Shown: piece by piece, positions 33,838-41,806 of the stretch
Layout: each line of letters starts with the position of its first letter
Numbering within the stretch: position 1 is the stretch's first letter
NCBI RefSeq assembly: GCF_003182485.1
Contig: NZ_QGTX01000001.1
Span: 4,178,001 to 4,242,000, forward strand
Source of the DNA: Geodermatophilus normandii
Lineage (GTDB): Bacteria; Actinomycetota; Actinomycetes; Mycobacteriales; Geodermatophilaceae
Length of the DNA: 64,000 nucleotides
Direction of reading: 5' to 3'
Translations under genes and position numbers: made by a program
Notes under the pieces: generated by a model
Seen by the model: only the letters and a program-made list of their open reading frames with translations
Databases searched by the model: none
Told to the model about the DNA's origin: nothing

Positions 33838-34059
33838 TCCGCGGGCTCATCGCCCTGGCTGCACCACCTGACTGTCGGCCTGAAACCGTCAGGCGGAGGT
33901 CATCTCGCCCTCGGCAGGGGCGACGAGGCCCGGCGACGTCGGTCGTGGCGATCAACGCGGGCTCCGGTTGCGCCTGTAATCGACAGCACACTATGGTCCG
34001 AATCCTCTGACCGGCGACGCCCCAACGGGGGGCCGACCCGTGAGAGGGATGGAGAGAAC
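33838..34059. promoter_or_regulatory. Upstream region of the 34060-35564 gene pair
   Basis: This is a 222-bp gap without a gene. TTGCGC at about 33968 followed by CTGTAATCGACAGCACACTATG contains a possible -35/-10 pair (CACTAT or CTATGG). GAGAGGGATGGAGAG provides a ribosome binding site for the ATG at 34060. Confidence 0.35.
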
Positions 34060-34794
34060 ATGTCCACGTGGCGCGACAGTGACGACGCCAAGCAGGCTCT
34101 CGCCGAGCAGGGCTACTACGACGAGGACCACGAAGCCCTCAACAACACCGCTCTGGCCGGCACCCTGGCGAAGATTTTCATGCGCAAGCCGGTGCGGGCC
34201 TCGGACGCCGAGTCGTTCGACCGATTCACCGCGGTGAAGCACCAGGGTCTGTCGAAGAACCAGCTCGTCGACGAGGTGCTGCCCCACTTCCGTGAGGGCA
34301 TCGAACTCACCGATGAGGAGTTCGAGCTCTGGAAGAAGAATCGCAAGGAGCACCCGGACCTCGACGAGCGACAGCAGACGCTCGCCAGCGTCGGCAACCT
34401 CCTGTGGGGCACGATGTGCCGCACCTCCTCCAGCGGCGCTGTGCAGAAGCTGCTCGTGCCCAAGGGGCTGCTGCTCGTCGAGGCCAAACTGGGCCGTGAG
34501 GGTGAGCCGGGGCCGCTGAAGGTCGCCACCGACGACCACGAGCTCATCATGGAGTTCTTCGTGCGGCCGCGCGGCGACCAGCTCGTGCGGGTGAGCGGCA
34601 GTGTGCGCGCCGACTGTCTCATGGTCGGCATGGCCTTCGACGGCATCAGCGCACGGATGCGGCAGGAGCTCGGCATGAGCGTCACCAGCGCGGTGACGGA
34701 CCTGATGCAGGTGGCGAGCCCCAACTTCGCGGTGATCACCGGGTCGTCGACCGAGGATTCCAAGGCTCTGACCTCGGGCGCCTCGAAGCGCTGA
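34060..34794 (+). CDS. Hypothetical protein of the integrated element
   Basis: The protein is 244 residues, acidic at the N-terminus (STWRDSDDAKQALAEQGYYD) with a likely helical region. A central beta-rich part follows (LLVPKGLLLVEAKLG, ELIMEFFVRPRGDQLVRVSG, VRADCLMVGMAFDGI). There is no signal peptide, no transmembrane helix and no motif I recognise. The start ATG has a good ribosome binding site (GGATGGAGAG). The stop is followed after two bases by the GTG of the next gene, so the two form an operon and may work together. Function unknown. It may be a regulator, replication or defence component. Confidence 0.6.
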   Translation: MSTWRDSDDAKQALAEQGYYDEDHEALNNTALAGTLAKIFMRKPVRASDAESFDRFTAVKHQGLSKNQLVDEVLPHFREGIELTDEEFELWKKNRKEHPDLDERQQTLASVGNLLWGTMCRTSSSGAVQKLLVPKGLLLVEAKLGREGEPGPLKVATDDHELIMEFFVRPRGDQLVRVSGSVRADCLMVGMAFDGISARMRQELGMSVTSAVTDLMQVASPNFAVITGSSTEDSKALTSGASKR

Positions 34795-34796
34795 CG

Positions 34797-35564
34797 GTGG
34801 GCTCCCGCGACTGGGAGACCCTGGTGGCCGAGGCGGTCCGCTTGGGTCAGGCGGACCGTCTCGACCGCTGGGCGCTCGGCGACATCTGCCTCGAGGCTGT
34901 CCCCCCGGGTAAGGACCGCGCCGGCCGGTCCGAAGCCCAGCGGCGCCTCGCCGCCTTCGCCCACGACATAGGCCACCCGATCAACCTGCTCAAGGACCTG
35001 CACCGGACGGCCGTGGCGTGGCCGCCGGACATGCGCATTGAAGGTGTCAGCCACTCAAAGCACTCGAAGTACGCCTCTCACCCGAACCGGGTCGCCCTCG
35101 TACTGGGGGAAGGTCTCGACGAGGGACTGTCCGGCCGGATCCTGCGCGACGTGGGCAAGGTGGAGAAGCTGCTCAAGGACCCCGCCGTGCGCGCCGCCGC
35201 GATGGACCGCACCAAGAAGCGCACGGCAGCAGTACGACAGCTTGCTCGCGCGCGCGAGGACGAAGCTCTCGCCGAAGCCCGGGAACACGAGCGCGTCCTT
35301 GCCGACCATGCCAAGGCCATGGAGATGGCCTCGCGGCTCCCCGGAGCGGGCGAGAGGGCGATGCAGGCCGCGAAGGCCCTGGGCAGGATGTACACCCACC
35401 TCATCGAGCTGCAGGACTTCGTCGGCCAGATCCCCGACGGCTACAAGGACCGGTGGGTCGAGCAGCTGGAGCGCATCAGGCGTGGCGCCGAGAAGCTGCG
35501 GCAGGAGCTCCGGCCGGAGTCGCGGTCACCTCAACCCCACGACGTCATCGACATAGTCGACTGA
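34797..35564 (+). CDS. Hypothetical protein, DUF6192-like N-terminal half
   Basis: The protein has 255 residues. The N-terminal 110 residues include WALGDICLEAVPP, RLAAFAHDIGHPINLLKDLHRTAVAWPP and RIEGVSHSKHSKYASHPNR. This run resembles the DUF6192-type regulators of streptomycetes and their plasmids (a helix-turn-helix-like segment followed by RTAxAWP...S.H..LA.HP). The rest is highly charged and helical (REDEALAEAREHERVLADHA, ALGRMYTHLIELQDFVG), likely a coiled coil. I infer a DNA-binding partner of the preceding gene. GTG start at 34797, two bases after the upstream stop. An 18-bp perfect terminator follows. Confidence 0.6.
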   Translation: MGSRDWETLVAEAVRLGQADRLDRWALGDICLEAVPPGKDRAGRSEAQRRLAAFAHDIGHPINLLKDLHRTAVAWPPDMRIEGVSHSKHSKYASHPNRVALVLGEGLDEGLSGRILRDVGKVEKLLKDPAVRAAAMDRTKKRTAAVRQLARAREDEALAEAREHERVLADHAKAMEMASRLPGAGERAMQAAKALGRMYTHLIELQDFVGQIPDGYKDRWVEQLERIRRGAEKLRQELRPESRSPQPHDVIDIVD

Positions 35565-35604
35565 CCGACGGGCGCAGAGCACCGACGCCTTGGCCGGGAA
35601 GAGG

Positions 35605-35647
35605 CCTCGGGCCCCGGTGTGGTCGACATCCACACCGGGGCCCGAGG
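35605..35647 (+). terminator. Strong 18-bp hairpin terminator
   Basis: Arms 35605-35622 and 35630-35647 (CCTCGGGCCCCGGTGTGG and its complement) are perfectly paired around a seven-base loop, 40 bp after the stop of the preceding gene. It separates this operon from the convergent restriction-modification operon. Confidence 0.88.
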
Positions 35648-35760
35648 TCGTTGCCTCGCTCGACTACTGCTGAGCAAGGGCGTCCGGAAGTCGGAACCCA
35701 TGGGGGTGTGGGACTTCACCGGCACCAACACCGTAAGACGACTAGGCAAAGCCACAGGTG

Positions 35761-36219
35761 TCAGGACCCTGGGGTCGGTGACGTCGCTTGGCGCACAGTC
35801 AGTTCGATTTGGTCCGCAATAGCCGTCGGTGTCTCGTGCTCCCAGAAGCGCAGGACTTGCCAGCCGGCGTCGAACAGCTGCCGGTTGGTCTCGCGGTCAC
35901 GCTCGACGTTGCGATCAATCTTGGGCCCCCAGTAGGCCCTGTTGGCCGCCGGCATTTGGAAGTGCTCCGGGCACCGGTGCCAGAAGCAGCCGTCGAGGAA
36001 CACCGCAATCCGTCGCCGCGGGAACAGCAGGTCCGCTGTCCTGCGCAGTCCCTTTAGAGGTCGGCGGTCGACGTAGTAGCGAAGGCCACGGGCGTGCACC
36101 AGCGAGCGGACGGCCAGCTCGAGCCCGGTGTCGCGCCCGCGGTTGGCGACCATCGTGCGGCGTGCGGCCTCCGAAGACGCCCAGGACGCGGTGACAGGCT
36201 TGGGGGGCACGACCGGCAT
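35761..36219 (-). CDS. vsr: Very short patch repair (Vsr-like) DNA mismatch endonuclease
   Basis: The protein has 152 residues. The N-terminus (RRTMVANRGRDTGLELAVRS) and core DLLFPRRRIAVFLDGCFWHRC then PEHFQMP, YWGPKIDRNVERDRETN and VLRFWEHE match Vsr. The aspartate of DLLF is catalytic, and the zinc-type and tryptophan-containing CFWHRCPEH region is diagnostic. Vsr nicks at T:G mismatches made by deamination of 5-methylcytosine and so protects sites modified by the neighbouring C5-methyltransferase. It is the last gene of the restriction-modification operon, 20 bp downstream of the methyltransferase. Confidence 0.93.
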   Translation of the reverse strand: MPVVPPKPVTASWASSEAARRTMVANRGRDTGLELAVRSLVHARGLRYYVDRRPLKGLRRTADLLFPRRRIAVFLDGCFWHRCPEHFQMPAANRAYWGPKIDRNVERDRETNRQLFDAGWQVLRFWEHETPTAIADQIELTVRQATSPTPGS

Positions 36220-36239
36220 CCTTCCCCCACCCGCAGATC

Positions 36240-37475
36240 TCAGGCCTTCGACAGCGCCTTGGTGACGGCCTTGGCGACGGCCCAGCCCAGTGGCGGGGGG
36301 ACCGCGTTGCCGATCTGACCGACGGCCTGGTAGACCGCGCTCGGCCAGGTCCAGGTGGGCGGGAAGCCCTGGATGAGTGCGACGTCGGCCACGCTGAGGC
36401 GGAAGGCCCCTGTGTCGGTCGGGAACGCGCTGGCCGCCTGGCGAGTCGCCGCGACGCCGTTAGGCCACAGCCCGAGGGCTGCCCAAGACCTGGCGGCGCT
36501 GGTCGAATTGCAGATGCTCGTGGTGTGCCGTGGGCCGGTCAGCCCGCTTCGGATCGTTGGTGCCAGGCCGTCAGGGTGCTCTTCGACCTGGGGCAGACCG
36601 AGCGCCGCCCGCACACCCATGGTGGCCGGAAGGTCGCTGCCAGGATCGTTCCAGGCGTGGGTCGGCGTGGGGTTGCGGAAGGCGTCATAGGCCTTCTTGG
36701 AGCGAAAGCCGACGAAGACGACCCGCTTGCGCACCTGGGGCACGCCGAAGTCCTTGGCCTCGAGCAGGATCCGGTGCACATAGTACCGGGGCCGGGAACG
36801 CTCGAGTGGCTCAACGATTACGTCGCGGACGTAGTCGGCGAACTTGGCGCTGGCCAGCGCGGGCACGTTCTCGGCGACGAAGGCAACCGGCTGGATGGCC
36901 CGGATGGCGTTGACCGTCGCGGGCCAGCAGTCGCGGGGGTCGAGGTGTCCCTGTTGCCGGCCGGCATTGCTGAATGGCTGGCACGGCGGGCCTCCGTGCA
37001 TGACATCAACCCTGCCGCGCCAGTCCTTCCACTTCACGCCGTGCACGTCGCCGTCGCCGCCGCCGTGCACCTCCCACTCGGGCCGGTTCCGCGAGAGCGT
37101 CTCGGCCGCGTGATCAAGGATCTCGTAGCTGGCGACGTGCTCGAAGCCGGCCCGCTCGAACGACACGTCGAGACCCCCGCCGCCGGAGTACAGGCTGAGC
37201 GCCCGCAGACCGTTCGGCTCCTGACGCGGCATCAGGTCACGGGTGTCAAGGGAGGGGATGTTGACCTCGTGCAGCGGGTCCAGCTCTCCCGCCGCTGCCC
37301 GCCGAGACTGCTCACGGCTGCGCTGGGCCATGAGCCGGTACCGCTCGCGCTCCCGCGCGGTGAGCTGCCAAGGCTGGTGCAGCGGGTGCGTCGAGGGGAT
37401 CCGGCTCGGGACGACCGCCTCAGGCAGGAGCTCCAACCCATCGTCTTCCCAGGCCATGGATTCGCTGCTCGACAC
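36240..37475 (-). CDS. DNA (cytosine-5)-methyltransferase
   Basis: The protein has 411 residues. C5-methyltransferase motifs appear in the right order: motif I ALSLYSGGGGLDVSFERAG (about residue 90), motif IV HGGPPCQPFSNAGRQQGHLD with the catalytic cysteine, motif VI AFVAENVPALAS, motif VIII VRKRVVFVGFR, and motifs IX-X near the end (VADVALIQGFPPTW, QIGNAVPPPLGWAVAKAV). A 90-residue N-terminal extension is rich in charged residues. The target recognition domain between VIII and IX is short, so the recognition sequence cannot be guessed. It modifies host DNA against the two upstream endonucleases. A gap of 68 bp separates it from the endonuclease gene, and the same operon continues to vsr. Confidence 0.94.
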   Translation of the reverse strand: MSSSESMAWEDDGLELLPEAVVPSRIPSTHPLHQPWQLTARERERYRLMAQRSREQSRRAAAGELDPLHEVNIPSLDTRDLMPRQEPNGLRALSLYSGGGGLDVSFERAGFEHVASYEILDHAAETLSRNRPEWEVHGGGDGDVHGVKWKDWRGRVDVMHGGPPCQPFSNAGRQQGHLDPRDCWPATVNAIRAIQPVAFVAENVPALASAKFADYVRDVIVEPLERSRPRYYVHRILLEAKDFGVPQVRKRVVFVGFRSKKAYDAFRNPTPTHAWNDPGSDLPATMGVRAALGLPQVEEHPDGLAPTIRSGLTGPRHTTSICNSTSAARSWAALGLWPNGVAATRQAASAFPTDTGAFRLSVADVALIQGFPPTWTWPSAVYQAVGQIGNAVPPPLGWAVAKAVTKALSKA

Positions 37476-37543
37476 GGAAACGGATCGTAGGCGGACCCGG
37501 TGACAACTTCCGGGACGCGTTGGGTCGCGTCGCCCACCTGACG

Positions 37544-38290
37544 TCAGCGCCGAGGCGGCTCAGCCTCCAACGCGGCCATGACGGCGCGGTGCAAGTTGAG
37601 CGCCCACTGAGGACCGGTGATCTCCTGGCAGCGGCTCATGACGTACAGACGGCTGATCTTGCGGTTGTTGACCGTGCTGCCGCGAGCGAGCAGGTAATGC
37701 GCGCGGTCGCGGACCGCCTGCATCGCGACTTCTGGGCTGTACAGGCAGTCGGCAGGCTTAGCCGCCCGACGGACATCGGCGTTGGTGATGTAGCGATTCG
37801 GCAAGCCTAGGGCCGACTTGGCGTTCCAGTGGTCCTTCATCAGAGCATGAAGGTCGTCGTAGGTGTAGACGTCCTTGTGTCCCAGGAGCTGATTGAGGAT
37901 GTCCTTGTCAGCCAGGTCAGGGAGCAGACTGGTGAGCGCCAGATCAGGCGCTAGGTAGGCCTGCTCCTGCCGATTCCACTCGCGCATCATCGCCGGCGAG
38001 CCGTACCAGAGCCGCTTCGGGACGTTGTCTCGCGGCGCGAACCAGCCGAAGACGAAATGCATGTTGGCCCAGCGCCGCAGCTGCCCGATGCCGGTGTCGC
38101 GGCCAGTGCCGAAGTCACCGTCCACGGCCGCGGACTTGAGCTCGAACAGCAGACGCAGCCGACGGCCATGCCAGTCAATGTCGAGGTGGGCGTCCTCGTC
38201 CTGGCGACCACGGTCAGAGCGCTGCTCAAGGTTCAGCACGCTGACCATGGCCCGCTCGCGCAGATCGTCCTGGTTGAAGGGAGTCGTCAC
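37544..38290 (-). CDS. Restriction endonuclease-like protein, paralog 1
   Basis: The protein has 248 residues. It contains a PD-(D/E)xK-type core: HLDIDWHGRRLRLLFELKS, with Asp37, Glu50 and Lys52 as likely catalytic residues. A long shared block follows: GTGRDTGIGQLRRWANMHFV, GWFAPRD, LWYGSPAMMREWNRQEQAYL and APDLALTSLLPDL. The neighbouring gene encodes a clear paralog. Position upstream of a C5-methyltransferase and vsr supports a type II restriction role. The ATG at 38290 overlaps the stop of the upstream paralog by four bases, so the two are translationally coupled and probably made in equal amounts. The exact enzyme family was not recognised. Confidence 0.8.
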   Translation of the reverse strand: MTTPFNQDDLRERAMVSVLNLEQRSDRGRQDEDAHLDIDWHGRRLRLLFELKSAAVDGDFGTGRDTGIGQLRRWANMHFVFGWFAPRDNVPKRLWYGSPAMMREWNRQEQAYLAPDLALTSLLPDLADKDILNQLLGHKDVYTYDDLHALMKDHWNAKSALGLPNRYITNADVRRAAKPADCLYSPEVAMQAVRDRAHYLLARGSTVNNRKISRLYVMSRCQEITGPQWALNLHRAVMAALEAEPPRR

Positions 38291-39108
38291 GACGCGACCG
38301 TTCCAGCAGATCGCCTTCGTTTCGGAACGACACGCCGCTCCGTACGCGTCTCAGCTAGGCCAGCCCCGACCGCTGCACGCAAACTCGCGGCCGGGTTCCG
38401 CAGGTCCAGCTCCACACAATTGTCGATGACGTACTTCCAGGGAACATGCCTGTTGTTAGTGGTGACGCCCCGAGCCATGAGGTAGCTGATGCGGTCCCCG
38501 ATCGCCTCCGCGACCCCGTCTATGTCATAAGTCAACGCTGAGTTGCGCTTCGCCGAGTCTGCATTGCACGCGCGTTCCCGGTAGCGACTCTTGAGGCCCA
38601 GCTTCGGCTTGGCCTGCCACTCCGCCTTCATTAGTGCCTTCATCTGCTTGTAGCTATAAGGGGGGCCCTGCTCCCCCTCCTCCTGCTCCATGGCTGCGCG
38701 CATGAGGACCTCGACCAGCGCGGGGTTCGCCTTGATGAGATCGGGAACCCGAGCCGCTAGGGCAAGGTCAGGTCCGATGTACTTCAACTCCCTGTCGAGC
38801 CACTCGCGCATCATGGTGGGCGACCCGTACCAAAGTCCTCGCGGTTCGGGGTGGCCCGGCTCGAACGCGCCGAAGGCCCAGTGCCTGGTCGACCACTGCG
38901 TCAGCCGAGCCGCGCTGGTGTCGCGTCCGGTACTGAAGGCTTCTCCTTGGACGCCCGACTTCAGCTCAAAGAGAAGCGGCTCCTTCACCCCAGCGATGTC
39001 GAGATGGCCGTCCTCTTCGCCCCCTCTGCGCAGGTCCTCTCGACGGACGAGGTTCAGCGCCTGGCGCATGGCGCGTTCGTTGTCTTCGAGCTGGTAGGAC
39101 CGCGGCAC
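38287..39108 (-). CDS. Restriction endonuclease-like protein, paralog 2
   Basis: The protein is about 273 residues and paralogous to the downstream protein over its whole length. Shared blocks are HLDIAGVKEPLLFELKSG (Asp37, Glu48, Lys50 as the PD-(D/E)xK-like triad), STGRDTSAARLTQWSTRHWA, LWYGSPTMMREWLDRE, YIGPDLALAARVPDL, MKALMKAEWQAKPKLGLKSR, and AIGDRISYLMARGVTTNN near the end. Identity is moderate, not that of a recent duplication. Both copies keep the catalytic-type residues. The start is uncertain: GTG at 39108 (VPRSYQLEDNERAMRQ) is chosen; further in-frame starts occur upstream to 39252. It is the first gene of the operon: endonuclease 2, endonuclease 1, methyltransferase, vsr. Confidence 0.78.
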   Translation of the reverse strand: MPRSYQLEDNERAMRQALNLVRREDLRRGGEEDGHLDIAGVKEPLLFELKSGVQGEAFSTGRDTSAARLTQWSTRHWAFGAFEPGHPEPRGLWYGSPTMMREWLDRELKYIGPDLALAARVPDLIKANPALVEVLMRAAMEQEEGEQGPPYSYKQMKALMKAEWQAKPKLGLKSRYRERACNADSAKRNSALTYDIDGVAEAIGDRISYLMARGVTTNNRHVPWKYVIDNCVELDLRNPAASLRAAVGAGLAETRTERRVVPKRRRSAGTVAS

Positions 39109-39275
39109 GGCAGCACGGTGACAGACGGACGGCGATTCCTCCAGAACCGACACGGACCGCATCACTCCGTGGAGTGGGTCATCCTTCCGGCGCGCGCCTG
39201 AGGAGGGGGCGACGCAACGGTCACCTTCAGCCCGTCGCCGCGTTCCATGCAATCGGGGCCTATCAGCTCCGCGAT

Positions 39276-39574
39276 TCAGACGTGGACGTGTTGGGCGATC
39301 GCCTCAAGGGCGCGGCCGCGCAGCTCATACCGGGGGCAGCGACCGATGACTTCCTCGGCCGCGGCACAGCAGCGCTCGCCGTCAGCGTCCTCAACCCAGG
39401 TCACCCAGCCCTGGTCACCCAGCCCTGGTCGCCGTCGAGGTCTAGAGCAAGCACCACGTTGGCGCCGTCCGTGAGTAGCTGGATTCCGAAGTAGCCGCCG
39501 GCGAGTGAGACCACCTTGCCGGCGGTCGCCTCCGCGGCCTGGCCGAGCTCCTGCAGGTAGCTCCCGTACTCCAT
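39276..39574 (-). pseudogene. Small hypothetical gene broken by a 14-bp tandem duplication
   Basis: From the ATG at 39574 the frame reads MEYGSYLQELGQAAEATAG, VVSLAGGYFGIQLLTDGAN and VVLALDLDGDQGWVT, then stops early. A 14-bp segment is directly duplicated at 39401-39414 and 39415-39428. With one copy removed, the frame continues as DQGWVTWVEDADGERCCAAA, EEVIGRCPRYELRGRALEAI and AQHVHV to a stop at 39276, giving a coherent 94-residue protein. The break is therefore a simple duplication, real or an assembly artefact. Function unknown. Small acidic proteins of this look are frequent in actinobacterial mobile elements. Confidence 0.6.
39401..39428. repeat. 14-bp perfect tandem duplication
   Basis: TCACCCAGCCCTGG is present twice in direct succession inside a small minus-strand gene and shifts its frame by two bases relative to a single-copy state. 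Confidence 0.9.
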
Positions 39575-39703
39575 ACGTTCGACCTCCGAGTGGCGCAGAC
39601 GTCCGCGTCCATCAGCGTTGCGACTCATCGATACTGCATGAGGCGCAGTCAGGTACGCCCGGCGGTCCACAAGCAGCACTCGAGGCCGGCGAATCAGGGA
39701 CGG

Positions 39704-40048
39704 TCACCCCGCGTCCTCTGGGCGCCGGCGGTGCTGGTGCTGTGCGCGAAGCTGAGCGAGCCTGCTCATTCCGGCCGGTTCGGCTGCCTTCACGGCCCCT
39801 TCCGGTGCCACTGCAGCGATCAAGCGGGTTAGGGCAACGCGCTGCGCGCGAACCTCGGCGGCCAAGCGCCGCAGTTCGAGCGAGTTGGCGTCCTCGGCTA
39901 GCTCATTGAGCCGATCGCACATGTCAGCGGTGCGGGCTGCCTCCCTGAGCAGCAACAACCGTGCGGGGTCGAGGGAGTAGCGGGTCGTCATGTCGGTCCA
40001 GAGATGGCGACCGGACGATCCCAGGCCAGCAGGGGCTCGAGTTGTCAT
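39704..40048 (-). CDS. Terminase-small-subunit-like or related phage protein
   Basis: The protein is 114 residues. GSSGRHLWTDMTTRYSLDPA and RLLLLREAARTADMCDRLNE followed by LRRLAAEVRAQRVALTRLIA is the pattern seen in actinophage small terminase-like proteins (RxLW..v...Y.L...e..LL..A....D.id.l...). The C-terminus is basic (RAQHQHRRRPEDAG). AGGAG lies seven bases before the ATG at 40048. In full phages this protein recognises the packaging site. In a satellite-like element it could redirect packaging. A possible 30-codon reading frame (40045-40137, MKGTSAPSESG...) ends in an ATGA overlap with its start and might be a coupled leader. Confidence 0.6.
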   Translation of the reverse strand: MTTRAPAGLGSSGRHLWTDMTTRYSLDPARLLLLREAARTADMCDRLNELAEDANSLELRRLAAEVRAQRVALTRLIAAVAPEGAVKAAEPAGMSRLAQLRAQHQHRRRPEDAG

Positions 40049-40137
40049 AGGGGTTCTCCTGTTGTGCGTCGGAACCCGGCGCGATTTTCGGCTGGGGGGA
40101 GATCTCCGCTTTCCGACGGGGCGGAAGTCCCTTTCAT

Positions 40138-40951
40138 CGGCACGTCCGTCACGTCCCCCCCTGCCCTTGGTGACACGGCCCGGCAGGTGGAACGTGTCCC
40201 ACCTGCCGTCGCCGGGCCGCGGTGGTCGGGCTCGGGCAGGGTGTGGCACGGGCACGTGTCGCCTCTCGCTGATCGCGGTGGCCAGGCGCGGACTTGGGTG
40301 CATGGGCTCCGCTCCGCTGCGCGTGCCGGTCGCGGTTCTCTGCCGCCGTCCGCGGTGGGACGGGTCGGCCCCGAGCGCGGGCGTCGGCGGGTCGAGCGGA
40401 TCGGCGGGCGGACCTCGGCCGGCCGCTTCGGTCGGTATCGGTCGGGGGGTCGGGCACGAGGACGAGCAGACGGTCGGCACGCGTCGGCATGACGTCGGCG
40501 CGACGGTTGGCGAGCACGGTCGGCGAGGGCTCGGGCCACGGGCGGCACGGTGGACGGCAGCGGATACGCAGCGACGGGCGGCAGGATGGCGACGCGACCG
40601 GCTCGGGGTGGGGCTGGCGCCAGGTGGGTCGCTTCGGCGCCCGGTTGCGCGACTCACGGATGACCCGTCGCGCTAAGCCGGCGACACCACTGAGCTGGCC
40701 ACCGAACGGCGCGTGGCGCTGAGCCCGCAGGACGGCGACGGCTGGCCACCGACGGGTGCGTGCGCGTCGTTGACTGGTCGCAGGTTGTCGACGGTCGAGG
40801 CGGCCGTCTTGCGCGAGGGTCGCGCCGGCGATCACCGGGCCGGATCGTTGCTGACCATGCTCCTGGGTCCGGGCCGACCGGCTGGGGAGGGCGGGCGGTG
40901 TCGTGAGACAGGCGGCCGGGACATCCGCCCTCTTCGACGTGCGGCGCTGCC
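40138..40951. other. GC-rich stretch without a clear gene, dense TCGG motifs
   Basis: About 810 bp with no reading frame that looks coding: the open frames are Arg/Pro/Ala-rich in all directions. The part around 40370-40540 on the plus strand contains many TCGG or GTCGGC motifs spaced about 9-15 bp (for example GTCGGCACGCGTCGGCATGA then CGTCGGCGCGACGG). It lies between the replication-initiator-like operon and the terminase-like gene. It could hold an origin of replication or a protein-binding array for the element. An untranslated RNA is also possible. Confidence 0.4.
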
Positions 40952-41113
40952 TCATTGGGTCAGTTCTCCAGGTCGATGCGGGATCGGCGCATGGGTGTCG
41001 AGGGAGTCGGCGAGATCGACGACGACGTCCTCGACTTCGGGCTTGGGCTCACCGGGCAGCGAGAGCCGAAGCAGCACCCGGCAACGCCAGGGACGGGACA
41101 AGTGGCAGGTCAT
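40952..41113 (-). CDS. Small coupled ORF (53 residues)
   Basis: This short frame starts with the ATG at 41113, overlapping the TGA of the upstream replication-like gene by four bases (ATGA). It encodes MTCHLSRPWRCRVLLRLSLP, then GEPKPEVEDVVVDLADSLDT and HAPIPHRPGELTQ. Composition (few Arg in the second half, acidic EVEDVVVDLADSLD stretch) differs from the surrounding random frames. The overlap indicates translational coupling. Its own stop overlaps a further ATG (ATGAGG), but the frame after that looks non-coding. Function unknown. Confidence 0.5.
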   Translation of the reverse strand: MTCHLSRPWRCRVLLRLSLPGEPKPEVEDVVVDLADSLDTHAPIPHRPGELTQ

Positions 41114-41649
41114 GGGGTGGCCTGCCGCTGCCGTTCCCGTTCGGCGATGCGTGCGCGCACCGCTCGCAGCGCGGCAGCCCGCTCGTCGTCCTCACGCGCG
41201 TGCGCGTCTTCCGCAAGTGGTCCCGTAAGTGCCTCCTGACCCGAACCCGTCCCGTCCCTTTCGCTTCTCGACTCGCTAGCCGACCGGGTTAGCGGGTGGA
41301 TTTCCGACAGCTCACGTGGCGAGCCGGTGCCTTTCCGGGGCCGACCGCCCTTCTTGCCGTTCGCGGCGTTTGCCGCCTGCTGGGCGAGCACCTGCTCGCG
41401 GGTCCGCTGGTAGCCAGCGTGGTGCCGGATCGCCAGCTCGTCGCCGTCCTCGGTCCACCAGCCGACGGCCACCAGCTCGGGCAGGGCCTCTGGGTGGGTG
41501 GCGAACCGGCGCAGGTGATCCCTCGGGATGCGGCAGTCCAGCAGTTTCCGGTTCGACCAACAGAGCCCTTCGACGTGCAGCCGGAACGCGGCGTCGGAGA
41601 GGCAGTCGCAGTCGTCGGGAAAGTCGTCCGACAACTTGCTCCACGTCAC
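41110..41649 (-). CDS. Replication-initiator-like protein of mobile elements
   Basis: The protein has 179 residues. The N-terminal part MTWSKLSDDFPDDCDCLSDA, AFRLHVEGLCWSNRKLLDCR, IPRDHLRRFATHPEAL and GWWTEDGDELAIRHHAGYQR is a pattern I recognise from actinobacterial phages and integrative elements. There a winged-helix-like domain is followed by REQVLAQQAANAANGKKGGR and a long polar tail. Such proteins are thought to act in replication initiation or helicase loading, but this is not proven for this one. GTG start at 41649. The stop overlaps the next small ORF by four bases. Confidence 0.65.
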   Translation of the reverse strand: MTWSKLSDDFPDDCDCLSDAAFRLHVEGLCWSNRKLLDCRIPRDHLRRFATHPEALPELVAVGWWTEDGDELAIRHHAGYQRTREQVLAQQAANAANGKKGGRPRKGTGSPRELSEIHPLTRSASESRSERDGTGSGQEALTGPLAEDAHAREDDERAAALRAVRARIAERERQRQATP

Positions 41650-41806
41650 GGGGTCACCCCCGGGCTGTCGGCTCGGCGCACCACGGCGGCAGCCAAGACA
41701 ACGTGCCTTACAGGGAACGGGTTACACGGGAGGCAGGCGCTGCCGGGCGACCTGCCTCCCGCATGTTCTGGGCCGGTCCTTCCTGGGGGCGACCCCTTCC
41801 AGTTGG

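Noticed and set aside
40149-40955. Minus-strand gene of about 270 codons starting in an ATGA overlap after the small coupled ORF
   Set aside because: Despite the suggestive overlap, the translation is almost entirely Arg/Pro/Ser with no conserved-looking stretch. Kept only as a remark in the small-ORF finding.
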